A stretch of DNA of 64,000 nt from an uncultured Ruminococcus sp. (GTDB lineage Bacteria > Bacillota > Clostridia > Oscillospirales > Ruminococcaceae). How positions within the stretch are numbered: the stretch's first letter is position 1; the number at the start of each line of letters is the position of its first letter. Made by a program: the position numbers and the translations under genes. Location of the stretch: NCBI GenBank assembly GCA_910584195.1, contig CAJTYV010000005.1, positions 62,001 through 126,000 of the forward strand. Reading direction: 5' to 3'. Below the pieces are notes generated by a model. It made no database searches and was not told the origin of the DNA. It worked only from the letters and a program-made list of their open reading frames with translations. Positions 34,512-44,068 of the stretch are shown in pieces.

Positions 34512-36602
34512 ATGGAAAAAATTACAGATTACTTTGGTTCAATGGTATTTGACGATAGAGTTATGAAAGCTCGTCTGCCTGAAAAGGTCTACAAAAGCTT
34601 AAAGGAAACTATCGACAAGGGTACACCTCTTGATGCTTCCGTAGCAAATTCAGTAGCGTCAGCTATGAAAGACTGGGCTATCGAGCATGGCTGTACTCAC
34701 TACACACACTGGTTTCAGCCGCTTACCGGTCTGACGGCTGAAAAGCACGACAGCTTTATCACACCTGCTCCCGATGGCAGAGTTATTATGGAGTTCTCGG
34801 GAAAAGAGCTTGTCAAGGGCGAACCTGACGCATCTTCGTTCCCCTCAGGCGGACTTCGCGCAACATTTGAGGCAAGAGGCTATACGGCATGGGATCCTAC
34901 CTCCTACGCTTTCATTAAGGACGGCACACTCTATATCCCTACTGCTTTCTGTTCGTACACAGGCGAAGCTCTTGATAAAAAAGTTCCGCTGCTCCGTTCA
35001 ATGGACGCTATCAATAAACAGGCTTTGAGAATACTTCATCTTTTTGGAAACGATACAGTTCAGGTCGTAAAAACCTCCGTTGGTCCCGAGCAGGAATATT
35101 TCCTTGTACCGGCTGAGCTTTACGCACAGAGAAAAGACCTCATTATGAGCGGTCGTACTCTCTTTGGCGCAATGCCTCCTAAAGGACAGGAAATGGAGGA
35201 TCACTATTTCGGCTCTATCAAGCAAAAGGTCTCCGAATACATGGCAGACCTTGATAAGGAATTGTGGAAATTAGGTATTCTCGCTAAAACAAAGCATAAC
35301 GAGGTAGCTCCGGCACAGCATGAGCTTGCGCCTATCTACAGCACTACAAATATCGCTACCGACCATAACCAGCTCACTATGGAGGTTATGCAGAAGGTCG
35401 CTAAAAAACACGGTCTTGTCTGTCTGCTTCATGAAAAGCCTTTTGCAGGCGTAAACGGTTCGGGCAAACATAATAACTGGTCTATTTCTACTGATACAGG
35501 CATTAATCTCCTTTCTCCCGGAGAGACTCCTCACGAAAACGCACAGTTCCTTCTGTTCCTAGCGGCTGTTATCAAAGCTGTCGACGATTATCAGGATCTG
35601 CTACGCCTGTCCGTTGCTACAGCAGGCAACGATCACAGACTTGGCGCAAATGAAGCTCCTCCGGCTGTTATCTCGATATTCCTCGGAGATGAGCTGACAG
35701 CAGTTCTCGACGCTATCGAAAAAGACGAGCCTTATGGCGGTACTAAAAAGGAAAAAATGCAGCTCGGCGTTGACGTTCTTCCTAAGTTCCGCAAAGACAC
35801 TACAGACCGCAACAGAACGTCTCCCTTTGCATTCACAGGCAATAAATTTGAATTCCGTATGCTCGGTTCAAGCAACAGTATTTCCTGCGCAAACATTCAC
35901 CTGAACGCTGCTGTAGCCGAGGTTCTGAAACAGTTCGCGGATGAACTCGAAAAGGCTGATGATTTCAACAAGGCTCTGCATGATCTTATCCGCAGAACTA
36001 TCAAGGATCATAAGCGTATCATTTTCAACGGAAACGGCTACGACGATGCTTGGATCACTGAAGCTGAAGCAAGAGGTCTGCTGAATCTTAAAACTACTGC
36101 TGATGCGATGCCGCGTATCTGTGACAAGAAGAATGTGGATATGCTCACTTCCCACGGTATTTTCACAGAAGCTGAAATTTACTCGCGCTGTGATATTATG
36201 CTTGACAACTATATCAAGCAGGTTAACATTGAAGCTCTTACAATGGTTGATATGGCACGCAAGGAGATCATACCGGCTGTTATGAAATTTACTGCTGATA
36301 CTTCCTCTGCCGTAGCATGTAAAACAAGCGTAGTCTCTGTAGCCTGCAAATACGAAAAGAGACTTATCACAACCTTGTCCGATCTGACGGATGAAATGGA
36401 CGAAGCTGTATCAGCACTTGAGGGCGCTGTGGCTGAATTAAAATCCATTGACAATGTTATCAAAGCTTCTGAATTTGTGCGTGACAGTCTGCTTCCTAAA
36501 ATGGACGCTCTCCGTGCGGCGGCTGACAAGGCTGAAACCGTGACATCTGAGGAATACTGGCCTTTCCCGACTTACGACAAACTGCTTTTCGGCGTTAAAT
36601 AA
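34512..36602 (+). CDS. glnN: Type III glutamine synthetase
   Basis: 696 residues, the length of GSIII enzymes (about 700, against 440-470 for type I). Family stretches: GGLRATFEARGYTAWDPTSYAF, VGPEQEYFLVP, KHNEVAPAQHELAPIY, GVNGSGKHNNWS, NRTSPFAFTGNKFEFRMLGS. The glutamate and histidine metal ligands and the NRTSPF arginine appear intact, so this is the likely working glutamine synthetase. AGGAGG precedes ATG, 23 bases after pyrG, and two terminators follow. Confidence 0.97.
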   Translation: MEKITDYFGSMVFDDRVMKARLPEKVYKSLKETIDKGTPLDASVANSVASAMKDWAIEHGCTHYTHWFQPLTGLTAEKHDSFITPAPDGRVIMEFSGKELVKGEPDASSFPSGGLRATFEARGYTAWDPTSYAFIKDGTLYIPTAFCSYTGEALDKKVPLLRSMDAINKQALRILHLFGNDTVQVVKTSVGPEQEYFLVPAELYAQRKDLIMSGRTLFGAMPPKGQEMEDHYFGSIKQKVSEYMADLDKELWKLGILAKTKHNEVAPAQHELAPIYSTTNIATDHNQLTMEVMQKVAKKHGLVCLLHEKPFAGVNGSGKHNNWSISTDTGINLLSPGETPHENAQFLLFLAAVIKAVDDYQDLLRLSVATAGNDHRLGANEAPPAVISIFLGDELTAVLDAIEKDEPYGGTKKEKMQLGVDVLPKFRKDTTDRNRTSPFAFTGNKFEFRMLGSSNSISCANIHLNAAVAEVLKQFADELEKADDFNKALHDLIRRTIKDHKRIIFNGNGYDDAWITEAEARGLLNLKTTADAMPRICDKKNVDMLTSHGIFTEAEIYSRCDIMLDNYIKQVNIEALTMVDMARKEIIPAVMKFTADTSSAVACKTSVVSVACKYEKRLITTLSDLTDEMDEAVSALEGAVAELKSIDNVIKASEFVRDSLLPKMDALRAAADKAETVTSEEYWPFPTYDKLLFGVK

Positions 36603-36622
36603 GCCATCTACTTTTCTCCCCT

Positions 36623-36677
36623 GCCGGAAGCAGATTATCGTAATTAAGAAAATATCTTTACTGATTCTGCTTCCGGC
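36623..36677 (+). terminator. First hairpin after glnN
   Basis: 12-bp stem GCCGGAAGCAGA (36623-36634) with TCTGCTTCCGGC (36666-36677) enclosing 31 bases. No strong T-run, so it may protect the 3' end. Confidence 0.55.
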
Positions 36678-36690
36678 GAATATAAATATA

Positions 36691-36720
36691 AGCGCCTCCG
36701 ATTTTCGGAGGCGCTATTAA
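36691..36720. terminator. Terminator between convergent glnN and exchanger genes
   Basis: AGCGCCTCCG (36691-36700), loop ATTTT, CGGAGGCGCT (36706-36715); flanked by A/T-rich sequence on both sides and usable by both genes. Confidence 0.8.
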
Positions 36721-36729
36721 TTTGCCTTA

Positions 36730-37653
36730 TTATCTAATAAATATATATATCGTATATGCTGCGTACATTATAAGCATAATAATTCCGTGCAGTCGTCCGA
36801 GCTGCTTTTTTTTCATACAAAACGCCATGACAATACCGCTCATAACAATAAGTACGGAAGTATCAACAATATTTTTGACAGAAAACGCTATTGGTGAAAT
36901 AGCCGAAGCAATACCAAGAACAAAAAGAATATTAAAAATATTGGATCCTACAACATTACCTACCGCCATATCAATTTCTTTCTTGCGTGCTGCAACTACA
37001 GAAGTAACCAGTTCAGGCAAACTTGTTCCAAGCGCGACGATGGTCATTCCTATAAGATTATCGGACATTCCGAATGTCCGTGCAATATTGGACGCTCCCT
37101 CAACTACCATTTTACCGCCAACTGCAATAGCGGCAATGCCGCCGAGAATGCAGAGCAAAAGTTTCCACACCGGCATTGTATTGTAATTCTCATCAGCCTC
37201 GCTTCTTGCACGGTGGGCAGACATTACCATAACAAAGAGAAATGCTGCGAAAAGAATAAGCATGAATATTCCGTCAATATGTCCAAGAGCCATTCCCATA
37301 GCTCCCAATCCCATAAGAAGTCCGGCTGCTGCAATTGAAATAGGAAAATCCCTTTTAAGGGTTTCCTTATTTATAACAAGAGGACAAAGTATAGCACAAA
37401 TACCGCATACTACCATAAGATTAAATATATTCGAACCTACAGCATTACTGACAGCCAGTTCATTCTTACCTGATAATGACGCGCTTACGCTGACGGAAGT
37501 CTCGGGAAGACTAGTCCCCATAGAAACCACCGTCATTCCGATGATAAGTGACGGCACTTTAAGTATTTTAGCAACAGCCGAACTGCCGTCCACAAAAAAG
37601 TCAGCTCCTTTTATAAGAAGCACAAATCCTGCAACAAGCAATAAATACATCAT
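36730..37653 (-). CDS. Sodium/calcium exchanger (CaCA family, YrbG-like)
   Basis: About 307 residues, ten membrane helices in two inverted halves. Each half has the alpha-repeat: GMTVVSMGTSLPETSVSV with NAVGSNIFNLMVV in the first, and GMTIVALGTSLPELVTSVVA with GNVVGSNIFNILFVLG in the second; the repeat glutamates bind the cation. It should exchange Ca2+ for Na+ or H+. I place the start at ATG 37653 (or the next codon) after GAGG, because earlier in-frame starts coincide with the predicted transcription start. Confidence 0.92.
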   Translation of the reverse strand: MMYLLLVAGFVLLIKGADFFVDGSSAVAKILKVPSLIIGMTVVSMGTSLPETSVSVSASLSGKNELAVSNAVGSNIFNLMVVCGICAILCPLVINKETLKRDFPISIAAAGLLMGLGAMGMALGHIDGIFMLILFAAFLFVMVMSAHRARSEADENYNTMPVWKLLLCILGGIAAIAVGGKMVVEGASNIARTFGMSDNLIGMTIVALGTSLPELVTSVVAARKKEIDMAVGNVVGSNIFNILFVLGIASAISPIAFSVKNIVDTSVLIVMSGIVMAFCMKKKQLGRLHGIIMLIMYAAYTIYIFIR

Positions 37654-37690
37654 TTCACTAAACCTCATTTTCCGAAAAGACACTTATGTC

Positions 37691-37719
37691 ATTATATCAT
37701 ACTGCTTAGAAAATATCAA
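37691..37719 (-). promoter_or_regulatory. sigma-A promoter of the exchanger gene
   Basis: Minus-strand TTGATA (37719-37714), 17-base spacer, TATAAT (37696-37691). Confidence 0.75.
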
Positions 37720-37903
37720 CCCTTGATTTAAAACCATAATATTTTAAAATACAATTACAGTGAAAAACATGTGTACGCTTCGTGACAAAACAAACAAGAA
37801 TTTTGTAAAAAAAGCTCAATATCTGAAAAAATACACAATTTTTTTCTAAATTTACAATTAAATAAATATAATTCGTAGAAAATAAAAAAAATCTGTTTTT
37901 TCC

Positions 37904-37932
37904 TTGAATTCAGTTAAAATTTGTGCTATAAT
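37904..37932 (+). promoter_or_regulatory. sigma-A promoter of the ArsB/NhaD-type permease gene
   Basis: TTGAAT (37904-37909), 17-base spacer, TATAAT (37927-37932). The 190 bases between this and the divergent promoter are AT-rich, without features I recognise. Confidence 0.75.
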
Positions 37933-37969
37933 CTCATTTGGCAACGCATATTTATAAGGAGGTTTTTTT

Positions 37970-39322
37970 ATGTTGGCTGCACAGATCTTCGCCATAATAA
38001 TTTTTATGACGATGTTTATAATGATCGTGCTTGATAAAATCGAACGTCATTATGTTACTCTCGGATGCGGAATACTTACACTCATTGTGGTTTTTGGCAT
38101 ATGTATGAGAAACGGCACAGCTATATGGCAGACTATTGCGATTCGTGACTTTGTTAAACCTGATTTTTGGTATCAGGTAACTGAAAGTGAAAGCAAAGGA
38201 ATAAACTGGGCTACCATTGTATTTATTGCGGGCATGATGATAATGGTCGAGGGAATGGCAAAAGCAGGTTTCTTTCGCTGGCTTTGTATGAAAATTGCGT
38301 TTCTCGTAAAATGCAGAACGATTCCTGTGTTTATTACATTCATGATAATGGCTGCGGTTTTGTCTATGTTCATTGACAGTATCACTGTTATTATGTTCCT
38401 GGCTGCTGTTACTATAGAACTTGCTCAGCTTCTGAAATTCAACCCTGTTCCCATGATATTGGCCGAAATTTTCTGTGCCAATTTGGGAGGCTCTGCAACT
38501 ATGTGCGGAGATCCGCCGAATATAATAGTTGGAACATCTCTCGGCTTCTCATTCTTTGATTTTCTTGCCAATACAGGCGTTTGTGCGGGTATTTGTTTGG
38601 TATTTACAGTAATATTTTTCTATTTTGCATTCAGAAAGGAGCTTGTCTCTAATAAAGGGGAAAGCGTTGATATATCTAAGCTTCCCTCTCCTTCCAGCGC
38701 TATAACTAATAAAAAAGATTTTATTATAAGTACCGTTATTTTCGGACTTGCCGTTATACTCCTTGTCTCGCATTCGGCTACTCACCTTACAGTTGCAACT
38801 ATCGGTACTGTAATTGCAGTTATAACTCTTATTACTGCCGGAAAAAATGCCTGGGTTCTTCTTAAAAAAGTTGATTACAAAACACTCGTATTCTTCATAG
38901 GTCTGTTTATGGTAGTCGGAGGGCTTGAAGAAACGGGTATACTTGAATACATTGCAGATTTCATCGGTAATATAAGCGGCGGAAACGCATATATTATGAT
39001 AGCCATTATTCTTTGGATCTCTGCTGTTGCAAGCGCGTTTGTGGATAATATTCCATTTGCGGCAACCATGGTTCCTGTTATTCAAAGCCTTGCGGCATCT
39101 ACAGGAGTTCCGATAAATACTCTTGCCTGGACGCTTTCTATAGGCACAGACATCGGAGGAAGCGCAACGCCTATCGGTGCTTCTGCCAATGTTGTAGGAA
39201 CTTCCGTTGCGGCAAAAAACGGTTATCCTGTAAGCTGGGGACGCTACTGTGCAAAACTTGCTCCGGCTACAGTTATTGTGCTTATTATCTCAACCGTATA
39301 CATATTTGCAAGATATTTATAA
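37970..39322 (+). CDS. ArsB/NhaD-superfamily ion or anion permease
   Basis: 450 residues with about 11-12 membrane helices. Two related signature stretches are NLGGSATMCGDPPNIIVGTSLG (near residues 167-190) and IGTDIGGSATPIGASANVVGTS (near 395-415). They are characteristic of the ion-transporter superfamily that includes arsenite exporters, NhaD antiporters and divalent-anion carriers. The substrate cannot be told from sequence. There is no arsR or arsC nearby, so arsenite is not favoured. AGGAGG precedes ATG; the kinase-like gene follows in the same transcript. Confidence 0.88.
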   Translation: MLAAQIFAIIIFMTMFIMIVLDKIERHYVTLGCGILTLIVVFGICMRNGTAIWQTIAIRDFVKPDFWYQVTESESKGINWATIVFIAGMMIMVEGMAKAGFFRWLCMKIAFLVKCRTIPVFITFMIMAAVLSMFIDSITVIMFLAAVTIELAQLLKFNPVPMILAEIFCANLGGSATMCGDPPNIIVGTSLGFSFFDFLANTGVCAGICLVFTVIFFYFAFRKELVSNKGESVDISKLPSPSSAITNKKDFIISTVIFGLAVILLVSHSATHLTVATIGTVIAVITLITAGKNAWVLLKKVDYKTLVFFIGLFMVVGGLEETGILEYIADFIGNISGGNAYIMIAIILWISAVASAFVDNIPFAATMVPVIQSLAASTGVPINTLAWTLSIGTDIGGSATPIGASANVVGTSVAAKNGYPVSWGRYCAKLAPATVIVLIISTVYIFARYL

Positions 39323-39337
39323 TAAGGAGGATTTTCA

Positions 39338-39949
39338 ATGTCACAGATAATTATTTCGGTAGGAAGAGAATTTGGCAGCGGCGGACGAATCATTGCGGAA
39401 GAGCTTGCAAAGCGTTTTGAACTTCCGATTTATGACCGTCACCTTATAACAGAGATCGCAGCCAAAACTGGTATGACAGCCTCTGATATTGAAAAGCTTG
39501 ACGAAGCTCCGAAATCCCGTCTTACTTCAAGAAGAGTTCGTGGTTTCAGTAATTCTATAGAGGATAATATCGCAGAAATGCAGTTCGATTTTATTCGCAA
39601 AAAGGCTGAAAGCGGCGAATCGTTCATCGTTGTGGGACGATGCTCCGAATCAAAGCTCCGTGATTTTGACTGCTTATGTTCCTTGTTCATCATAGGCGAC
39701 ATGGAAGCTAAAATCAAACGCATTATGGAACTATATGAAATGTCTGAATCAGAAGCTAAAAGCTTTATCGAAAAAAAAGACAAAAAGCGCAAACGTTATC
39801 ATAACTATCATGTTGGACTTCACTGGGGCGATTCACGTCTTTATGATCTTACTGTAAACAGCAGTCGTTTGGGTATCAAGAAAACTGTAGATTTTCTTGA
39901 AAGCTATATCAGAGTAAGACAAGAATCTGTCGGAAAACAAAACGATTGA
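39338..39949 (+). CDS. Cytidylate kinase-like family protein
   Basis: 203 residues. The N-terminus IISVGREFGSGGRIIAEELAKRF is a P-loop variant used by the cytidylate-kinase-like family common in Clostridia; IYDRHLITEIAAKTGM and a C-terminal stretch VGLHWGDSRLYDLTVNSSRLG also fit. True Cmk has a longer insert and a different N-terminus, so the substrate is unproven. AAGGAGG precedes ATG, 15 bases after the permease gene. Confidence 0.88.
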   Translation: MSQIIISVGREFGSGGRIIAEELAKRFELPIYDRHLITEIAAKTGMTASDIEKLDEAPKSRLTSRRVRGFSNSIEDNIAEMQFDFIRKKAESGESFIVVGRCSESKLRDFDCLCSLFIIGDMEAKIKRIMELYEMSESEAKSFIEKKDKKRKRYHNYHVGLHWGDSRLYDLTVNSSRLGIKKTVDFLESYIRVRQESVGKQND

Positions 39950-39989
39950 TATGCAGTTATTGCGGTCATATTTTTCCTGATTAAAAAAT

Positions 39990-40026
39990 AATGCAGCTTC
40001 GGAGATAAAAGCCGAAGCTGCATTTT
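39990..40026 (+). terminator. Terminator after the kinase-like gene
   Basis: AATGCAGCTTCGG (39990-40002) pairs with CCGAAGCTGCATT (40012-40024), followed by TTATTA. Also usable by the convergent rnz. Confidence 0.85.
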
Positions 40027-40037
40027 ATTATGCGAAA

Positions 40038-40940
40038 TCATTTGAGTTTTATACATTCGCCGTCAACGCTTACAATAGTGTTTGGAAAAATACCGTGTAC
40101 ATTATCAGTATAATTTTTTGGACTTACCAAAGCAGGACTGTAATGAGTCAGCCATAACGCCTTTGAATCAGACGCTTTTGCAAGCTTGGCGCTTTGTGAA
40201 AAAACCATATGTCCTTTTTCATACATTTTTTCAATGTACTCATCGTCTCCGTACATACCCTCGCAAATAAGCAAATCAGAGCTTTGGGCAAACGAGATCA
40301 TTCCGTCAAAATATCTGCTGTCAGTCATATATGTAACTTTAATCGGCTGACGTACACCCGATGTCACCATTTCCGGAGTTATTATTTTTCCATTGACCTC
40401 AACGCTTTTTCCCGAATGTAATTCTTTCCACAGCTTAACATCAACACCGAGAGACTTCGCTTTTTCGGGAGCAAAAATCGGCTTTCGATTAAGAACAAAG
40501 GAATATCCCAAACAATCAACTCCATGCCGCAGGGGCAAAGTTGAAACAATTATATCATTCCATACAAATTCAACATTTATGTCACTTCTGAGTTCCCGTA
40601 CTTCCACTGTAAACGGAAGTACAGGACAAATACACATAAGCTGTCGGATTATATTTGCAATTCCTATATGTCCGTAAATTTTTAGTGTTTCTGTTTTACC
40701 GTAATTTCCCAAAGAAAGCAAAAGTCCCGGAAGTCCGGATATATGATCTGCGTGAACGTGAGTTATAAGTATAGCGTCAAGTCGGCTGAGCTTCAGATGA
40801 TGCTGATTTATAGCAATCTGCGTTCCCTCGCCGCAGTCCACAAGGCATGCCTTTCCGTTGTATTCGAGCCACATGCTTGTAAGCCACCTGTTCGGCAGCG
40901 GAAGCATCCCCCCCGTACCAATAAGTGTAACATCTATCAT
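40038..40940 (-). CDS. rnz: Ribonuclease Z (tRNA 3' endonuclease)
   Basis: 300 residues, metallo-beta-lactamase fold. Metal site THVHADHISGLPG (near residues 59-71), further His in LPLRHGVDCLGYSF, Asp in YMTDSRYF and C-terminal LTHYSPAL. The N-terminus IGTGGMLPLPNRW is typical of short RNase Z. It trims tRNA precursors. ATG follows AAAGGTGG; own promoter. Confidence 0.9.
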   Translation of the reverse strand: MIDVTLIGTGGMLPLPNRWLTSMWLEYNGKACLVDCGEGTQIAINQHHLKLSRLDAILITHVHADHISGLPGLLLSLGNYGKTETLKIYGHIGIANIIRQLMCICPVLPFTVEVRELRSDINVEFVWNDIIVSTLPLRHGVDCLGYSFVLNRKPIFAPEKAKSLGVDVKLWKELHSGKSVEVNGKIITPEMVTSGVRQPIKVTYMTDSRYFDGMISFAQSSDLLICEGMYGDDEYIEKMYEKGHMVFSQSAKLAKASDSKALWLTHYSPALVSPKNYTDNVHGIFPNTIVSVDGECIKLK

Positions 40941-40961
40941 AGTTTCACCACCTTTTTTAAT

Positions 40962-40990
40962 ATTATATCACGAATTTTTTTTAAGTGCAA
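40962..40990 (-). promoter_or_regulatory. sigma-A promoter of rnz
   Basis: Minus-strand TTGCAC (40990-40985), 17-base spacer, TATAAT (40967-40962). Confidence 0.65.
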
Positions 40991-41085
40991 GAAAAATTAT
41001 AATTTGTTCTATCTTTAGTTAAAACCGTGCAAACGCTCATTAGAAGAAATAGCTATATTTTTTTCCGAAAATATCTTTTTAATAG

Positions 41086-41114
41086 TTGACATTGCATCAA
41101 ATTACTGGTATAAT
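41086..41114 (+). promoter_or_regulatory. Consensus sigma-A promoter of the GH5 gene
   Basis: TTGACA (41086-41091), 17-base spacer, TATAAT (41109-41114). The TAATCCA box found at the other two dockerin promoters is absent here. Confidence 0.85.
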
Positions 41115-41182
41115 AAAACAAGAATACACAAGGAATATTCGTACAAAATCGTTAAAATATTAATAAGTATTGGAGGAAATCT

Positions 41183-42574
41183 ATGCAATTAAAAAGAATT
41201 ATTTCTGTCGTTACAGTTGGTCTGATGCTGTGTTCAACTGTAAATTTAACAGCGTCTGCTGAAGAAGAAATGCGTGACATTTCAACAATGGAATTAGTCA
41301 GAGATATGGGAATTGGCATCAATTTAGGAAATACGTTTGAAGCCTGTCCGAGTTGGTATGAAGAGGACTGGATCGCAAAATGGAGCGAGGGAAAGCCAAA
41401 AAATTATGAGACTGCGTGGGGAAGTCCCGAAATCACCAAGGAAATGATAGAGGGCATTGCAAAGGAAGGCTTCGGAGTTCTCCGTATTCCTGTAGCATGG
41501 TCTAATATGATGGCACATGACGGTACATATACAATTAACGCCGAATATGATGCTCGTGTTCATGAAGTTGTCGATTGGACACTTGAAAGCGGTATGTATG
41601 CGATTATCAATATACATTGGGACGGCGGATGGGTCAACAAATTTCCGGACGACAAAGAGGAAAGCATGAAACGCTACACTCATATGTGGGAGCAAATTGC
41701 GGACAGCTTTCAGGAATATGACGATTATCTGATGTTTGAATCGCAAAATGAAGAGCTTGGCTGGGAAAGCATATGGAATCCGTGGGGGGATGATACCGGA
41801 AAAGCAGAATCCTATGCGCTCTGCAATGAAATTAATCAGGCTTTCGTCGATACGATAAGAAGTTCCGGCGGCAACAATCCCAAACGACATCTGCTTATCT
41901 CCGGTTACAACACCGGCATTGACCGTACCTGCGATACTCTATTTAAAATGCCGAACGATCCTGCAAACCGAATGGCGGTTTCTGTGCATTACTATTCTCC
42001 TGCGGGATTTGCCATTTTGGAAGAGGACGCAGATTGGGGCAAAGCAATTCCTACATGGGGAAGCGAGCAGGATTATGCTTCCCTTCGCAGTGAAATGGAT
42101 ATGATGAAAATAAATTTTACGGACAATGGTATTCCTGTTATCATTGGTGAATATGGCTGTCCGACCAAAAATAAAGAGCCTGAATCAGTTCAGAAGTTTT
42201 TGTCATCCGTTTGTGAAGAAGCATATAAACGAGGACACTGCCCTGTTATGTGGTCAACTCCGGGCGGACATTATGACCGGGAAACTTATAAAATGACGGA
42301 TCAGGAGCTTCAAAAGAAACTCTTTGCTATAGGCGGAAAGGAATATTCACCAAGAGAAAACACAATAACTTCCGTACAGGGCGATGTAAACAATGACGGT
42401 GAGTTTAATATATCCGATGTTGTTCTCTTTCAAAAATGGCTTTTAGGCGTATCAAATACAGCGCTTGTCAACTGGAAAAACGCTGATCTATGTGAAGATG
42501 ATCTGCTCGATGTATTTGATATGATCAAAATGAGAAAACTCCTTATTAAAAAAAGCACTCTGTCTGTACAATAA
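41183..42574 (+). CDS. Secreted GH5 endoglucanase-type enzyme with dockerin
   Basis: 463 residues: signal peptide (1-27), GH5 barrel (about 35-380), short linker, dockerin (about 399-456) with GDVNNDGEFN and a second, degenerate loop ADLCEDDLLD. Catalytic residues can be placed: acid/base E190 in FESQNEELG and nucleophile E323 in IGEYGCPTKN; INIHWDGGW and VSVHYYSP support GH5. The usual NEP triplet is NEE here. Likely cleaves beta-1,4-glucan or mannan/xyloglucan backbones on the cellulosome. AGGAGG-like GGAGG precedes ATG. Confidence 0.93.
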   Translation: MQLKRIISVVTVGLMLCSTVNLTASAEEEMRDISTMELVRDMGIGINLGNTFEACPSWYEEDWIAKWSEGKPKNYETAWGSPEITKEMIEGIAKEGFGVLRIPVAWSNMMAHDGTYTINAEYDARVHEVVDWTLESGMYAIINIHWDGGWVNKFPDDKEESMKRYTHMWEQIADSFQEYDDYLMFESQNEELGWESIWNPWGDDTGKAESYALCNEINQAFVDTIRSSGGNNPKRHLLISGYNTGIDRTCDTLFKMPNDPANRMAVSVHYYSPAGFAILEEDADWGKAIPTWGSEQDYASLRSEMDMMKINFTDNGIPVIIGEYGCPTKNKEPESVQKFLSSVCEEAYKRGHCPVMWSTPGGHYDRETYKMTDQELQKKLFAIGGKEYSPRENTITSVQGDVNNDGEFNISDVVLFQKWLLGVSNTALVNWKNADLCEDDLLDVFDMIKMRKLLIKKSTLSVQ

Positions 42575-42627
42575 AAGTATTAACTTGTTTTCATAAGAAT
42601 TTTATTCCCATATAATGAAACAAACGT

Positions 42628-42659
42628 AATCCTCCGTAGTATATCTGGGGGGGATTTTT
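42628..42659 (+). terminator. Terminator after the GH5 gene
   Basis: AATCCTCC (42628-42635) with GGGGGATT (42649-42656), one T-G pair, then TTT. Confidence 0.7.
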
Positions 42660-42763
42660 GAAACACAAATAAATAAAATATTTAATTAAGTTTGCATTTT
42701 TTCATATTTTTTTATAAATAATATTGCGTTTTTTTACAATAATAATCCAAAGGAGTGATTTTT

Positions 42764-44068
42764 ATGGATTCAACAAAGATAAAATATGTAAGGGGCAGAG
42801 AAATTCTCGATTCCAGAGGAAATCCTACGGTTGAAGCAGAGGTTGTACTAACTGACGGCTCTGTTGGCGTTGCAGCAGTTCCAAGCGGTGCGTCAACGGG
42901 AAAATTTGAGGCAATGGAGCTTCGTGACGGCGATATGTCAAGGTATAACGGAAAAGGTGTATCAAAAGCTGTTGATAATATAAACTCTACTTTGAACAAG
43001 TGTCTTGTCGGATGCGATGCTTCGGACATTTACTCTGTGGACAAGATAATGAAAACAGCGGACGGCACTGCGAATAAATCACATCTCGGAGCAAACGCGA
43101 TACTTGCAGTTTCAATAGCTTCGGCAAGAGCGTCAGCCAAATCTATTAATATACCTCTTTACCGTTTTTTAGGCGGTATAAGCGGTATAACTATGCCTGT
43201 ACCAATGATGAATATTCTTAACGGCGGCGCACATGCTTCAAATAATATCGACACACAGGAATTTATGATAATGCCAGTGGGAGCTTCTTCTTTTAAAGAA
43301 GCTGTAAGATGGTGCGCTGAGATTTACCGCAGTTTGTCGGGAATTCTTGCGGATAAAAAACTTTCGGTATCAGTTGGAGACGAGGGAGGTTTCGCGCCTG
43401 AGCTGAAAAGTGACGAGGAAGCTGTTGAGATAATTCTCACGGCTGTAACGAAAGCCGGTTATGAGCCTTACAAGGATATTATGATTGCCATAGATGCTGC
43501 CTCATCGGAATGGAAATGTTCCGAAAAAGGAACAGGTTTTTACTGCCAGCCGAAATCGGGGAAAATCTTCACATCAGATGAATTGATCTCACACTGGGAC
43601 TCGCTTATTCAGAAATTTCCGATTATTTCAATTGAGGATGGACTTGATGAGGAAGACTGGGACGGCTGGCAGAAAATGACTGCTATGATCGGAGGAAAAG
43701 TTCAGCTTGTCGGAGACGATCTCTTTGTAACGAATACCGAAAGACTTTCCAGAGGCGTCTCAATGGATGTGGCAAATTCTATTTTAATAAAGCTTAATCA
43801 AATAGGCACATTATCAGAGACAATAGACGCCGTGAGAATGGCACGAAAATCAGGATATACCACCGTTATCTCGCACCGTTCGGGAGAAACCTCCGATTCG
43901 GTAATATCCGACATAGCTGTTGCATTAAATACGGGTCAGATAAAATCCGGAGCGCCATGCCGAAGCGAACGGACGGAAAAATACAACCGTCTTTTGAAAA
44001 TAGAAGAAGAACTTGGAGAAAATTCCATATACTGCGGCATCAATTGCTTTCCGACAGTTCTGTCATAA
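42764..44068 (+). CDS. eno: Enolase
   Basis: 434 residues, start at ATG 42764 behind AAAGGAG (an earlier GTG overlaps that site). Interconverts 2-phosphoglycerate and PEP. Motifs: REILDSRGNPTVE, VPSGASTGKFEA, NILNGGAHASNNIDTQEFMI, VGDEGGFAPEL, SIEDGLDEEDWDGW, LVGDDLFVTN, SHRSGETSD, GAPCRSERTEKYN. Its 3' end overlaps the convergent phosphonate gene by 29 bases. PEP, its product, is the starting compound of the neighbouring phosphonate pathway, though the genes are not co-transcribed. Confidence 0.97.
   Translation: MDSTKIKYVRGREILDSRGNPTVEAEVVLTDGSVGVAAVPSGASTGKFEAMELRDGDMSRYNGKGVSKAVDNINSTLNKCLVGCDASDIYSVDKIMKTADGTANKSHLGANAILAVSIASARASAKSINIPLYRFLGGISGITMPVPMMNILNGGAHASNNIDTQEFMIMPVGASSFKEAVRWCAEIYRSLSGILADKKLSVSVGDEGGFAPELKSDEEAVEIILTAVTKAGYEPYKDIMIAIDAASSEWKCSEKGTGFYCQPKSGKIFTSDELISHWDSLIQKFPIISIEDGLDEEDWDGWQKMTAMIGGKVQLVGDDLFVTNTERLSRGVSMDVANSILIKLNQIGTLSETIDAVRMARKSGYTTVISHRSGETSDSVISDIAVALNTGQIKSGAPCRSERTEKYNRLLKIEEELGENSIYCGINCFPTVLS

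Noticed and set aside
37970..39322. Arsenite efflux pump
   Set aside because: The fold fits the ArsB/NhaD superfamily, but no arsenic-resistance genes are nearby, so the substrate is left open.
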